A stretch of 64,000 nucleotides of DNA from an uncultured Eubacteriales bacterium (GCA_949283375.1 CASDSM010000024.1:1-64000), one strand, 5' to 3'; counted from the stretch's first letter, positions 41,498 through 49,819 are shown. A program made the numbers and translations. The notes: generated from the sequence alone by a model not told the origin.

Positions 41498-44121
41498 ACG
41501 AGCTTGACAACCTCCACAATGGGGATGACGAGCACGCTCAGCAGCAGGGCGATCAGATACTCGGGCAGGCTGATCGGGGTGAAGCCAAAGGCGTTGGCGA
41601 CAAAGGGAACCTCAAGCACCACGGTGGTGAGCACCAGGCTGCCGAGCATGGCCAGCCAGAGCACCTTGTTGTGGCTGTGCAGGGTGAAGACGCTCTTGCG
41701 CTGGCTGCGCATGTTGAAGCTGTGGAAGATTTCGCACATGCTCATGGTCAGGAAGGCCATCGTCATGCCGTCCTCCGAGATGCCGCGGGGCATCTCAAAG
41801 TAGCCGACCTCCATGCAGTGGCCGATGATATAGGAGATCAGCGTGATCACGGTGACCAGCACGCCCTGATAGGCCACGTCCACGCCGAGACCGCCGGCGA
41901 AGATGCCATCGGACGCCTTGCGCGGCGGGCGGGTCATCACGTCCGGCTCCGCTTGCTCCATGCCGAGGGCGAGGGCGGGGAAGCAGTCGGTGATCAGGTT
42001 GATGAACAGCAGGTGGACCGGCTGGAGCAGAGTGAAGCCCATCAGCGTGGCGGAGAAAACGCCGAGCACCTCGCTCATGTTGGAGGCCAGCAGGAACTGG
42101 ATCGCCTTGCGGATGTTGTCGTAGATGCGGCGGCCCTCGCCGACGGCGTTCACAATGGTGGCGAAGTTGTCGTCCGCGAGCACCATGTCCGCGATGTTCT
42201 TGGTCACGTCGGTGCCGGTGATGCCCATGCCCACGCCAATGTCGGCGGACTTGAGGGAGGGGGCGTCGTTCACGCCGTCGCCCGTCATGGCGGTGACGCA
42301 GCCGGCCTTTTTCCACTCGGTGACGATGCGCACCTTGTGCTCCGGCTGGACGCGGGCGTAGACGCCGTAGTTCTGAATCGTGCGGCCCAGCTCCTCGTCC
42401 GGGATCTCATCGAGCTCCGAGCCGGTGAGCGCCTGGTCCGCCGACTGGATGATGCCGAGCTCCTTGGCGATGGCGACGGCGGTGTCCTTGTGGTCGCCGG
42501 TGATCATCACGGGGCGGATACCTGCCTCACGGCACTGGACGATGGCGTCTTTGACCTCCGGGCGGACCGGATCGATCATGCCGGTCAGGCCGACAAAGCA
42601 GAGATCCTGCTCCAAAAACGCGGGGTCATTGCTCTCCGGACGCGCCGGCCAGACGCGCTGGGCGGCGGCGAGCACGCGCAGGGCGCGGTCGGCCAGCGAC
42701 TTGTTGACCGACAGGATCTCCTGCCGCTTCTGCTCCGTCATCGGCAGGGCCTTGCCGCCCTCCAAATAGTGTGTGCACAGGCCGAGCACCACGTCGGGCG
42801 CGCCCTTGGTGTACTGGATGAATCCGCTGCCGTCGGCGTGGACGGTGGACATCATCTTGCGCGAGGAGTCAAACGGGGCCTCGTCCACGCGGGGCTGGCG
42901 CCGCTCCAGCTCGCCCTTGGGCAGCTGAAGGGAGGCGGCGTAGTTGACCAGGGCGGCCTCGGTCGGCTCGCCCTCCGCCTCGCCGCTCTCGTTCAGATGC
43001 GCGTCGCTGCACAGGGCCATGGCGGTGGCGAGGGTGTTCTCCTCTCCGTAGTGGTCCACCACCGTCATCTTGTTCTGCGTCAGGGTACCCGTCTTGTCCG
43101 AGCAGATCACCTGCGCGCAGCCCAGGGTCTCCACGGCGGTGAGCTTGCGGATGACGGCGTTGCGGCGGGACATGTTGGTCACGCCGATGGAGAGCACCAC
43201 CGTGACCACCGTCGCGAGCCCCTCCGGGATGGCGGCCACCGCGAGGGAGACGGCGACCATGAAGGTGGCCAGCACCGTGTCAAAGGTGACGCTGCCGCCG
43301 GTCAGGTAGGCGGAGGCGAGGTTGAAGAGGAAGATGAACACGCAGATGCCGAGCACCAGCTTGGAGAGGGTGCGGCCGAGCTGGTCCAGCTTCTTCTGCA
43401 GGGGGGTCTGCTCCTCCTCCGCGGCGGAGAGGGCGCCGGCGATCTTGCCCATCTCGGTCTCCATGCCGGTCTGGGTGACCACGGCGCGGCCGCGGCCGTA
43501 GACGACGGTGGAGCCCATGTAGCACATGTTCTTCCGGTCGCCGAGGGGGATGTCCTTCCCGCCGGAGAGCTCGAGCAGCTCGGAGATCTTGTTCACCGGC
43601 ACGCTCTCGCCGGTGAGGGCGGCCTCCTCGATTTTCAGGCTGGCGGACTCGAGGATGCGCCCGTCTGCGGGCACGGCGTCGCCTGCCTCCAGAATGACCA
43701 CGTCGCCCGGCACCAGGTCGGAGGAGTGGAGCTGGACCTGCTTGCCATCGCGCAGGACCTTGCTGGTGGCTGCGGTCATGGTCTGCAGCGCCTCAATGGC
43801 GGCCTCCGCCTTGCTCTCCTGGTAGACGCCGAGCACGGCATTGAGCAGCACGACGATCAGGATGATGATCACCTCGGACAGATCCTCGCCGGTGGCGAGG
43901 CTGGTGGCGGCGGAGACGGCGGCGGCCACCATCAGGATGATGAGCATCGGGTCCTTGAGCTGGGCGAGGAAGCGCTGGAGGAGGGTGGGCTTGGGGGCCT
44001 CCTTCAGGCGGTTGGGGCCGTACTGCTCCAGCCGCGCCTGCGCCTCGGCGGAGGTCAGCCCGTCCGCGCGGCTCTGTACCTGCTCGAGCAGCGCGTCAGA
44101 TGACAGGGTGTATTCTTTCAT
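41464..44121 (-). CDS. P-type cation ATPase, probable Mn2+/Ca2+ export (YoaB-like)
   Basis: The 885-residue P2-type ATPase has the N-terminal cation-ATPase domain, the actuator TGES segment (EEAALTGESVPV), the M4 motif AAIPEGLATVVT, the phosphorylation site CSDKTGTLT (Asp342), the KGAPD nucleotide site, the hinge MTGDGVNDAPSLKSADIGVGMG and ten membrane segments. By protein alone it would be called a calcium ATPase. The yybP-ykoY leader directly upstream points to manganese-induced expression, so Mn2+ efflux is likely part of its job. The start at 44121 follows GGGAGG; the upstream in-frame codons lie in the leader. Confidence 0.9.
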   Translation of the reverse strand: MKEYTLSSDALLEQVQSRADGLTSAEAQARLEQYGPNRLKEAPKPTLLQRFLAQLKDPMLIILMVAAAVSAATSLATGEDLSEVIIILIVVLLNAVLGVYQESKAEAAIEALQTMTAATSKVLRDGKQVQLHSSDLVPGDVVILEAGDAVPADGRILESASLKIEEAALTGESVPVNKISELLELSGGKDIPLGDRKNMCYMGSTVVYGRGRAVVTQTGMETEMGKIAGALSAAEEEQTPLQKKLDQLGRTLSKLVLGICVFIFLFNLASAYLTGGSVTFDTVLATFMVAVSLAVAAIPEGLATVVTVVLSIGVTNMSRRNAVIRKLTAVETLGCAQVICSDKTGTLTQNKMTVVDHYGEENTLATAMALCSDAHLNESGEAEGEPTEAALVNYAASLQLPKGELERRQPRVDEAPFDSSRKMMSTVHADGSGFIQYTKGAPDVVLGLCTHYLEGGKALPMTEQKRQEILSVNKSLADRALRVLAAAQRVWPARPESNDPAFLEQDLCFVGLTGMIDPVRPEVKDAIVQCREAGIRPVMITGDHKDTAVAIAKELGIIQSADQALTGSELDEIPDEELGRTIQNYGVYARVQPEHKVRIVTEWKKAGCVTAMTGDGVNDAPSLKSADIGVGMGITGTDVTKNIADMVLADDNFATIVNAVGEGRRIYDNIRKAIQFLLASNMSEVLGVFSATLMGFTLLQPVHLLFINLITDCFPALALGMEQAEPDVMTRPPRKASDGIFAGGLGVDVAYQGVLVTVITLISYIIGHCMEVGYFEMPRGISEDGMTMAFLTMSMCEIFHSFNMRSQRKSVFTLHSHNKVLWLAMLGSLVLTTVVLEVPFVANAFGFTPISLPEYLIALLLSVLVIPIVEVVKLVQRRLERRKAA

Positions 44122-44257
44122 TTGTACATCCTCCCTGTGCCGCAACGCTTGGCGGCTGAGATGAGGGAGCCGCTGCGAAGGTTTCGGCATCCCTTAGGGT
44201 ATCCTGAAAACCGGCCGGTATGCCGGATGACAGGCGGGAAAAGGGGAGCGGGAAAAG

Positions 44258-44293
44258 AAAAAAGACCTATCTGCCGCGCGGCAGATAAGTCTT
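44258..44293 (-). terminator. Riboswitch-controlled terminator
   Basis: On the minus strand AAGACTTATCTGCC pairs with GGCAGATAGGTCTT around GCGC, followed by TTTTTT. Its 5' half overlaps the 3' strand of the aptamer closing stem (CAAGACTTAT), so the two structures exclude each other. Confidence 0.88.
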
Positions 44294-44388
44294 GCCAATT
44301 AAAACAAAGCCAGAGTGCCCTGTCCTGCGGGCAGACACCCAGGATGTTGGCTTTGTTATGCGCCGTGCGCACCAGCTACTCCCTTATT
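44285..44388 (-). promoter_or_regulatory. yybP-ykoY (Mn2+) riboswitch
   Basis: The minus-strand leader carries the conserved yybP-ykoY elements in order: AATAAGGGAGTAGC at the 5' end (near 44388), ACAAAGCC, then GGCTTTGTT of the paired inner stem, and GCAAGACTTAT at the 3' end (44295-44285). The 5' ATAAG can pair with the 3' CTTAT to close the aptamer. GGGAGTAG and GCAAGACTT are the two loops that form the Mn2+ site in known members. Aptamer formation removes the 5' half of the terminator, so Mn2+ should turn the ATPase gene on. Assignment is by motif match. Confidence 0.88.
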
Positions 44389-44394
44389 GTGGTT

Positions 44395-44423
44395 ATCATA
44401 TCATAGCCGCGCGCGCCTGTCAA
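44395..44423 (-). promoter_or_regulatory. Promoter of the riboswitch-ATPase unit
   Basis: On the minus strand consensus TTGACA (44423-44418), a 17-base spacer, then TATGAT (44400-44395). The start point would fall right at the aptamer's 5' end. Confidence 0.85.
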
Positions 44424-44447
44424 GCTGTGACCTTGTCTGAACATGGC

Positions 44448-44933
44448 TCATCCGCCCGAAGAGCGGTGCGCTCTGCCGATGGTCCGCTCCAGGAGCCTCC
44501 AGAGTCCCCATCCCAGCAGGGCGGCGGGGAAATTGAGCAGAAGATCGTCCACGTCAAAGCTCCCCAGCCGGGTGAGGAGCTGGAAGACCTCGATGGAGAG
44601 GATGACCGCCAGCGAGACTGCCGCCGTCCATCGCAGGCTCCGGCAGCGCGGCACGGCGGGCGGCAGGAGCAGCCCGAGGGGGAGAAAGGCCAGCACATTG
44701 GCCAGCAGGTTCTGCCAGGCCCAGGCCTGCGGGAGTTGGGCGAGCTGGACGCGCAGGGAGGCGAAGGGGATGAGGTTCCAGTTCCCGCCCCAGCCGTGGG
44801 CGATCCAGTCCGCCCAGCGCGCCCGCCGCGCGGCGAGGCCGGCAAGCGAGCCGTCAAACTTGACGGCGACCGCCGCGAACAGAAACAGAGCGTAGGCGGC
44901 CAGCAGCGGGCGCCACAGCTTTCTCTCCTTCAT
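44448..44933 (-). CDS. VanZ-like membrane protein
   Basis: The 161-residue protein has four hydrophobic segments and the VanZ-family pattern: WNLIPFASL, NLLANVLAFLPLGLLLP, SIEVFQLLTRLGSFDVDDLLLNFPAALLGW. VanZ-like proteins are widespread in Firmicutes and have no settled function outside teicoplanin resistance in enterococci; nothing here links it to resistance. AGGAGG lies eight bases before ATG 44933; an ATG two codons earlier is too close to that site. Confidence 0.82.
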   Translation of the reverse strand: MKERKLWRPLLAAYALFLFAAVAVKFDGSLAGLAARRARWADWIAHGWGGNWNLIPFASLRVQLAQLPQAWAWQNLLANVLAFLPLGLLLPPAVPRCRSLRWTAAVSLAVILSIEVFQLLTRLGSFDVDDLLLNFPAALLGWGLWRLLERTIGRAHRSSGG

Positions 44934-45048
44934 CGGCATATCCTCCTGAGGTTTACAAAATTGTGATAGACTTCCCTGTGAAAAGCGGGTAGAATAGAGC
45001 TGTTATCCCGCCGGACAGGTCCGCCAGCCCTTTTTAGGAGGTCTTCCC

Positions 45049-45891
45049 GTGAAATCGCTCAACAACCTCATCGACCGGTTCTGCTACCGCCATCCGCGCT
45101 TCGGCATCCCGAACCTGATGCTCTATGTGGTCATCGGCCAGTGCATCGTCTACTTTCTGGACATGGTCTCCCGCACCGGCTACGCCGTCACCGAGCTGCT
45201 CTGCTTCTCGCGCAGCCTGATCCTCATGGGGCAGGTCTGGCGGCTGGTCACCTTCATCTTCGTCCCGCTGAGCAACGGGATCTTCTGGTTCCTGCTCTCG
45301 GTCTACTGCTACTGGCTGCTCGGCTCCCAGCTCGAGCGGGAGTGGGGGTCAGGCAAGTTTACCGTCTATTACGCGCTCGGCGTGGTGATGTCGGTGATCG
45401 TCGGGCTGGTGATGGGCAGCGCGTCTGCGACCTACATCAACCTGTCCATCTTCCTGGCTTATGCCACGCTCTACCCGGACGCGCAGTTTTTGATCTTCTT
45501 CATCATTCCGGTCAAGGCCAAGTGGCTCGGCTGGCTGGATGGGGCGCTGCTGGCGGCGAATTTCTGCATCAGCCTTATGAACCTCCAGTTCGCCACCGCG
45601 GCGATGGTGGTGGTCTCGGTGCTCAACTACCTCATCTTTTTCTGGCCTGACCTGATGTACCACTGGAAGCGCCTGCGCGGGCGGGCGAGCTACTCCCGGC
45701 AGAGCAACGTCCTGCACTTCAAGAAGGCGGCGCGCGAGCTGAAAAAGCGCGATTATATCCACAAGTGCACCGTCTGCGGCCGGACGGACACGGAGTATCC
45801 CGATCTGGAGTTCCGCTACTGCTCCCGCTGCGCGGGCTACCACTGCTACTGCGCCGACCACATCAACAACCATGAGCATATCACCCAATAG
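45049..45891 (+). CDS. Rhomboid-like membrane pseudoprotease with C-terminal zinc-binding tail
   Basis: The 280-residue protein has about six membrane helices in a rhomboid-like arrangement. MGQVWRLVTFIFVPL and LLGSQLEREWGSGKFTVYYALG resemble the WR and L1/TM2 regions of rhomboids. The catalytic GxSG is missing: the expected place reads TYINLSIFLAYATLYPDAQF, followed by FFIIPVKAKWLGWLDG. About 60 cytosolic residues then carry a Cys/His cluster (CTVCGRT, YCSRCAGYHCYCADHINNHEH) able to bind zinc. It is therefore likely a non-proteolytic membrane adaptor. GGAGG precedes the ATG, and TAGACT-17-TAGAAT at 44967-44995 is a weak promoter candidate. Confidence 0.72.
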   Translation: MKSLNNLIDRFCYRHPRFGIPNLMLYVVIGQCIVYFLDMVSRTGYAVTELLCFSRSLILMGQVWRLVTFIFVPLSNGIFWFLLSVYCYWLLGSQLEREWGSGKFTVYYALGVVMSVIVGLVMGSASATYINLSIFLAYATLYPDAQFLIFFIIPVKAKWLGWLDGALLAANFCISLMNLQFATAAMVVVSVLNYLIFFWPDLMYHWKRLRGRASYSRQSNVLHFKKAARELKKRDYIHKCTVCGRTDTEYPDLEFRYCSRCAGYHCYCADHINNHEHITQ

Positions 45892-45933
45892 GGGAAAAGG
45901 CAACGAAAATCTGTCTCCGGCCGGAAAAAAGGC

Positions 45934-45962
45934 TTGCAATCCCACAGACCGGATGCTATACT
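45934..45962 (+). promoter_or_regulatory. secG promoter
   Basis: TTGCAA (45934-45939), a 17-base spacer, then TATACT (45957-45962), about 70 bases before secG. Confidence 0.75.
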
Positions 45963-46030
45963 ATTTGACGTATCTGGATTGTTCGCCTTGCCCCGACGGG
46001 TGAGGGCGTTTTGGAAAGGATGAAAGAGTC

Positions 46031-46267
46031 ATGGGTATCGCCAAGATCGTTCTCGCCGTCATTGTGGTCATCGCGTCGCTGATCCTCATCGGCATTGTGC
46101 TGCTCCAGTCCGGCAAGAACTCCGGCCTGACCAGCGCCATCGGCGGCCAGCACGACACCTATCTCGGCCAGCACCAGTCCAGCAGCGCGGATGCGCGCCT
46201 GGCCCGGCTGACCAAGTGGGTCGCCTTTATCTTCCTGTTGGCTGTCCTGGTGCTCAACCTGCTGTAA
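46031..46267 (+). CDS. secG: Preprotein translocase subunit SecG
   Basis: The 78-residue protein has the SecG layout: a first membrane helix (IVLAVIVVIASLILIGIVLLQ), the conserved QSGKNSGLTSAIGG loop and a second helix (WVAFIFLLAVLVLNLL). It assists the SecYEA channel in protein export. It stands alone between its promoter and a strong terminator. The rnr gene that often follows secG in Firmicutes is not here. Confidence 0.93.
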   Translation: MGIAKIVLAVIVVIASLILIGIVLLQSGKNSGLTSAIGGQHDTYLGQHQSSSADARLARLTKWVAFIFLLAVLVLNLL

Positions 46268-46282
46268 GCCGGTTCAAGGACA

Positions 46283-46329
46283 AAAAATCCCCCGCACGGC
46301 CTGTTTGCTCTGCCGTGCGGGGGATTTTT
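46283..46329. terminator. Bidirectional terminator after secG
   Basis: AAAATCCCCCGCACGGC pairs with GCCGTGCGGGGGATTTT, with A and T tracts outside. It serves secG and the convergent GDSL hydrolase gene. Confidence 0.9.
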
Positions 46330-46347
46330 GTGCCTCGTGGTGTCCTG

Positions 46348-46950
46348 TCAGCGCTCATAGCGCGCGAGGGTCTCGCCCAGGCCGCGGGCGAAGGTGCGGT
46401 GCCCCGCCTCGGTGAAGTGGACGCCGTCAAAGGCCATCTCCACCTCCCAGGCGGACCCGTCGGCAAAGTGGATGCCCAGCCGCTGTGCCACCGCGCGGTA
46501 GGCGGCCCCCAGACGGAAGGACTCGGCGAGCATCCGCTCGCCCAGCTCTCCGCTCGTCCAGGTGCCCGGGGCCATGTGCGGCGGGGCGACGAGGGTGAGC
46601 CGGGTCTCCGGGTCCAGCCGCCCGAGCAGCCAGCGGAGGAAGCGCTCCATCCGCGCCGCCGTCGCGTCCGCGTCCGGGCGCTGGGCCTGATGGAGGTCGT
46701 TCACGCCGAGCATCACCGTCATGTCGTCCACCCGGCCCCAGTGGGGCAGTTCGCGCGCCAGCGCCTCGAGCACCCATGGCTCGTGCGGGGTGGGGCGGCC
46801 GTTCTCCCCCCAGTTGAGCGTCTCCCAGCCGTGGCCGCGCGCGAGGGCGTCCACCCAGCGGACCTGGTCTGGATAGCGCTCCCCGAGCGGGGAGCAGGGG
46901 TCATAGCCCCAGGTGTTGGAATCTCCAAAGCATAAAATGCGCCGTGCCAT
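46348..46950 (-). CDS. SGNH/GDSL-family hydrolase
   Basis: The 200-residue enzyme shows the SGNH blocks: block I CFGDSNTWGYDP with the nucleophile Ser, block II WGENGR, block III GVNDLHQ and block V DGVHFTEAGH with the catalytic Asp-His. The GDSNTWG start is like arylesterase or acyl-CoA thioesterase I-type members that act on small esters or acetylated sugars. No signal peptide is visible. GGAG lies upstream of the ATG. The substrate is unknown. Confidence 0.85.
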   Translation of the reverse strand: MARRILCFGDSNTWGYDPCSPLGERYPDQVRWVDALARGHGWETLNWGENGRPTPHEPWVLEALARELPHWGRVDDMTVMLGVNDLHQAQRPDADATAARMERFLRWLLGRLDPETRLTLVAPPHMAPGTWTSGELGERMLAESFRLGAAYRAVAQRLGIHFADGSAWEVEMAFDGVHFTEAGHRTFARGLGETLARYER

Positions 46951-47040
46951 CCTGATTCTCCTCTTCTGCGATCCATTTTGACAGTCAAAACCCCCGGCGC
47001 GGCGTCCGGGGGAAATGGCGTGCGTACGCAGCGCCCGCGT

Positions 47041-47217
47041 CTATGCGCCACCGCGGCGCAGCTCACCCTCCGCGCGCTGGAAGCTGCGGCGGATGGGCGC
47101 CTGCTTCCGAACGGGCAGGCGGCCGGTGAGGGACAGCACCGAGAGCACCACCGCGGCGACGGTGCCGATCAGGGCCAGAATGGCCAGGACCCGGTAAAGA
47201 ACTGGAATCTGTTTCAT
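47041..47217 (-). CDS. Small single-span membrane protein (58 aa)
   Basis: The frame starts MKQIPVLYRVLAILALIGTVAAVVLSVLSL, a basic start plus one membrane helix, then TGRLPVRKQAPIRRSFQRAEGELRRGGA, a basic tail. GGGAGG lies about eight bases before the ATG, and a good promoter (47268-47296) is upstream. The codons look like those of neighbouring genes. No family is recognised. It is likely a genuine small protein with its tail in the cytoplasm. Confidence 0.6.
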   Translation of the reverse strand: MKQIPVLYRVLAILALIGTVAAVVLSVLSLTGRLPVRKQAPIRRSFQRAEGELRRGGA

Positions 47218-47267
47218 GCGTGACCTCCCATATCTGCAAAGGCTTGCAAAGCGTTTTCCTGCCTCCT

Positions 47268-47296
47268 AGTGTACATGATTTCCCAGGCGGATACAA
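47268..47296 (-). promoter_or_regulatory. Promoter of the 58-aa membrane protein
   Basis: On the minus strand TTGTAT (47296-47291), a 17-base spacer, then TACACT (47273-47268), about 50 bases before the small gene. Confidence 0.6.
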
Positions 47297-47340
47297 TTGC
47301 TTTTTTGTAAATTTTGTCTGAAAGCCCTCCGTCCGCCCCC

Positions 47341-47370
47341 TTGACAGTCCCCCGCGCGGGGCCGTATCAT
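47341..47370 (+). promoter_or_regulatory. cysK promoter
   Basis: Consensus TTGACA (47341-47346), an 18-base spacer with a CCCCGCGCGGGG palindrome inside it, then TATCAT (47365-47370), 38 bases before the start codon. The palindrome could be an operator. Confidence 0.75.
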
Positions 47371-47408
47371 GGGGGCATACATTCCGTTTGGAAGGGAGAG
47401 GTCTGCCC

Positions 47409-48338
47409 ATGCCCGTCTATGAATCCATCGCCCAGCTTGTGGGGCGCACCCCGCTGCTCCACCTGGCGCGCTATGAGAGATACCATCAGCTCCCGGCCAC
47501 ACTGCTCGGCAAGCTGGAGCGGTCCAACCCCGGCGGCTCGTCCAAGGACCGGGTCGCCCTGTCCATGCTGGAGGACTTCGAGGCCCGTGGTCTGCTCTAT
47601 CCCGGCTCCGTGCTCATCGAGCCGACCAGCGGCAACACCGGCATCGGCCTGGCCAGTCTGGCCGCCGTGCGCGGCTACCGCGCGATGATCGTCATGCCGG
47701 AGACCATGAGCGCTGAGCGGCGCGCCCTGATGAGCGCCTACGGGGCAGAGCTGGTGCTCACCCCGGGCGCGGAGGGGATGGCGGGGGCCATCCGCCGCGC
47801 GGAGGAGCTGGCAAATACCATGCCGGGCGCGCTGATCGCCGGCCAGTTTGAAAATCCCGCGAACCCCGCCGCCCACTACCGCACCACCGGCCCAGAGCTG
47901 TGGGAGGACACCCAGGGGCGTCTGGACGCCTTTGTGGCCGGGTTTGGCACCGGCGGCACCGTCTCCGGCGCGGGGCGCTATCTCAAGGAGCAGAACCCCG
48001 CCATTCAGGTCGTCGCCGTGGAGCCGGCCGGCTGCCCCGTCCTCACCGAGGGGCACGGCGGGGCGCACAAGATCCAGGGCATCGGCGGCGGCTTCGTGCC
48101 GGAGAATCTGGACACCGCCCTGCTCGACCGGGTGATCGCCGTGCCGGACGAGGCGGCGATGGAGACCGCGCGCGAGGTGGCGCGGCTGGAGGGCGTGCTG
48201 GTGGGCATCTCGTCCGGCGCGGCCCTCTGGGCGGCGGCGCAGATGGCGCGCGAGGACGCCTGGCGCGGCAAGACCATCGCCGTCCTCCTGCCGGACACGG
48301 GGGAGAGATACCTCTCCACCGGCCTGTATGAGGTCTGA
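47409..48338 (+). CDS. cysK: Cysteine synthase (O-acetylserine sulfhydrylase)
   Basis: The 309-residue PLP enzyme makes cysteine from O-acetylserine and sulfide. It has ERSNPGGSSKDRVA with the PLP-binding Lys46, the substrate loop PTSGNTGIGLA, a GTGGTVSGAGRYLKEQNP phosphate-binding glycine loop and GISSGAA near the C-terminus. The start at 47409 gives the family N-terminus MPVYESIAQLVGRTPLLHL and follows GGGAGAGG. The next gene begins four bases after its stop. Confidence 0.93.
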   Translation: MPVYESIAQLVGRTPLLHLARYERYHQLPATLLGKLERSNPGGSSKDRVALSMLEDFEARGLLYPGSVLIEPTSGNTGIGLASLAAVRGYRAMIVMPETMSAERRALMSAYGAELVLTPGAEGMAGAIRRAEELANTMPGALIAGQFENPANPAAHYRTTGPELWEDTQGRLDAFVAGFGTGGTVSGAGRYLKEQNPAIQVVAVEPAGCPVLTEGHGGAHKIQGIGGGFVPENLDTALLDRVIAVPDEAAMETAREVARLEGVLVGISSGAALWAAAQMAREDAWRGKTIAVLLPDTGERYLSTGLYEV

Positions 48339-48342
48339 CGGG

Positions 48343-49062
48343 ATGGGAGAGGCACTCGTCCGCACCGAGATGCTGCTCGGGGCGGAGGCGATGGCGCGGC
48401 TGCGCCGGTCCAGCGTCCTCCTCTTCGGCCTGGGCGGCGTGGGGGGCTACTGCGCCGAGGCCCTCGCCCGCTCCGGACTGGGGCGCATCGGGCTGGTGGA
48501 CCGCGACTGCTATCAGGAGAGCAACCTCAACCGCCAGCTCCACGCCACCCGCGCCACGGTGGGGCGGCAGAAGACGGAGGTGGTGCGCGAGCGGATCGCC
48601 GCGATCGACCCGGAGACCGCCGTGGAGACCTACCCCATCTTCTACCTGCCGGAGACGGCGGACCAGATCGACCTCGCCTCCTACGACTACGTCCTCGACT
48701 GCATCGACACCGTCCGCGCAAAGCTCCATCTCATCGAGAGCTGCCACGCCCTTGGCGTGCCTGTCATCTCCTGTATGGGGACGGGCAACAAGCTCCACCC
48801 GGAGCAGTTCACCGTGACCGACCTGGCCCGGACCTCCGGCTGCCCCCTCGCGCGGGTGATGCGGCGGGAGCTCGGCCGGCGCGGCATCCGCCACGTCCAG
48901 GTGGTCTACTCCCCCGAGGAGCCGCTCACCCCCACTCCTCCGCCGGGGGAGACGCCGGACGAGGGGAGACGGTCTATCCCCGGCTCGGTCTCCTTCGTGC
49001 CGGGGACGGCGGGGCTGCTGATGGCGGGGGCGGTCATCCGCGCCCTGGCGGGCCTGTCGTGA
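48343..49062 (+). CDS. ThiF/E1-like protein, probable tRNA t6A dehydratase TcdA
   Basis: The 239-residue protein has the E1-like nucleotide fold: RSSVLLFGLGGVGGYCAEALARSGLGRIGLVDRD, SNLNRQLHATRATVGRQKTEV with the adenylation Arg, and DYVLDCIDTVRAKLHLIESC. This matches TcdA/CsdL, which cyclises t6A to ct6A at position 37 of ANN-decoding tRNAs. ATG 48343 is chosen because AGGT lies eight bases upstream, inside the cysK end; an ATG five codons earlier overlaps cysK. The C-terminus (SFVPGTAGLLMAGAVIRALAG) is typical. Confidence 0.87.
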   Translation: MGEALVRTEMLLGAEAMARLRRSSVLLFGLGGVGGYCAEALARSGLGRIGLVDRDCYQESNLNRQLHATRATVGRQKTEVVRERIAAIDPETAVETYPIFYLPETADQIDLASYDYVLDCIDTVRAKLHLIESCHALGVPVISCMGTGNKLHPEQFTVTDLARTSGCPLARVMRRELGRRGIRHVQVVYSPEEPLTPTPPPGETPDEGRRSIPGSVSFVPGTAGLLMAGAVIRALAGLS

Positions 49063-49083
49063 GAAAGACGGACGTCAAAAGAG

Positions 49084-49130
49084 AAGAGCTGCTGAGCACG
49101 GCCAGACCGGCGGTGCTCAGCAGTTCTTTC
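49084..49130. terminator. Terminator after the TcdA-like gene
   Basis: AAGAGCTGCTGAGCAC pairs with GTGCTCAGCAGTTCTT, with one wobble, and is followed by TCATGTTC. It separates the TcdA-like gene from the convergent repressor. Confidence 0.75.
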
Positions 49131-49186
49131 ATGTTCTATTGGCAGTCAGAAGGGAAGCGGTGCGCAGATGGCCCGGCGCGCGCTGC

Positions 49187-49819
49187 TCACAGGCTGCGCA
49201 CCAGGCGGACCGCCACGCCGAGGATGCGTGCCGCCCCGTGGTCGAAGTCGGAGATCGGGATGATGCGCGGCTCATAGTTCGCGTTTTCCGGCTGGAGGAT
49301 GACCCACGGCCCCTGGCGGCGGAAGCGCTTGAGGGTGGCGTCCTCCTGCTCGACGATGCAGGCGACGATCTGCCCGCTCTCCGCGCCCGCCTGCTGGTGG
49401 ATGAGCACCAGGTCGCCCGACTGGATGCCCGCGCCCGACATGCTGTCTCCGGACACGCGCAGGTAGAAATACTCCTCCGGCCGCGCGACGTCCGCCGAGG
49501 CGTAGCCCTCCACCTGCTGGCGGGCGAGCTCAGGGATCCCCGCCTTGATGACGCCGAGGATAGGGATCAGCTTCTCCCCCGGCGGGCAGATGACCTCCTG
49601 CTCGCGCGGCACGTCATAGCCCTGGAGCCAGAGCGGGTCCACCCCCAGGCGCATCGCCATCTCGGTGGCCACCCCCGCCTTGGGCTCCCGCTGGCCGAGG
49701 ACATAGCGGTTGAGGGTCTGGGGGCGCATCTCCAGCAGCTTCCCCAGCGCCTCGTAGTTGAGCGACCGCTCCTCCATCAGCGTGCGCAGACGCTGGCCCA
49801 GCGACGCCGCCTTCTCCAT
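49187..49819 (-). CDS. LexA/CI-like repressor (XRE HTH plus S24 peptidase)
   Basis: The 210-residue protein has an N-terminal XRE-type HTH (about residues 6-60, LGKLLEMRPQTLNRYVLGQREPKAG) and a C-terminal S24 autoprotease domain. The likely cleavage site is Ala93-Gly94 in GVIKAGIPEL, with Ser126 in RVSGDSMSGAG and Lys164 in DATLKRF as the catalytic dyad. It should repress genes until RecA-ssDNA or another signal triggers self-cleavage. The HTH is phage-repressor-like rather than the LexA winged helix. No phage genes are nearby, so it may be a stress regulator. Confidence 0.85.
   Translation of the reverse strand: MEKAASLGQRLRTLMEERSLNYEALGKLLEMRPQTLNRYVLGQREPKAGVATEMAMRLGVDPLWLQGYDVPREQEVICPPGEKLIPILGVIKAGIPELARQQVEGYASADVARPEEYFYLRVSGDSMSGAGIQSGDLVLIHQQAGAESGQIVACIVEQEDATLKRFRRQGPWVILQPENANYEPRIIPISDFDHGAARILGVAVRLVRSL

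Noticed and set aside
41671..44103. 810-codon frame antisense to the P-type ATPase
   Set aside because: It is rich in Gly/Ala/His/Asp as expected from reverse reading of GC-rich codons. The minus-strand ATPase motifs are intact.
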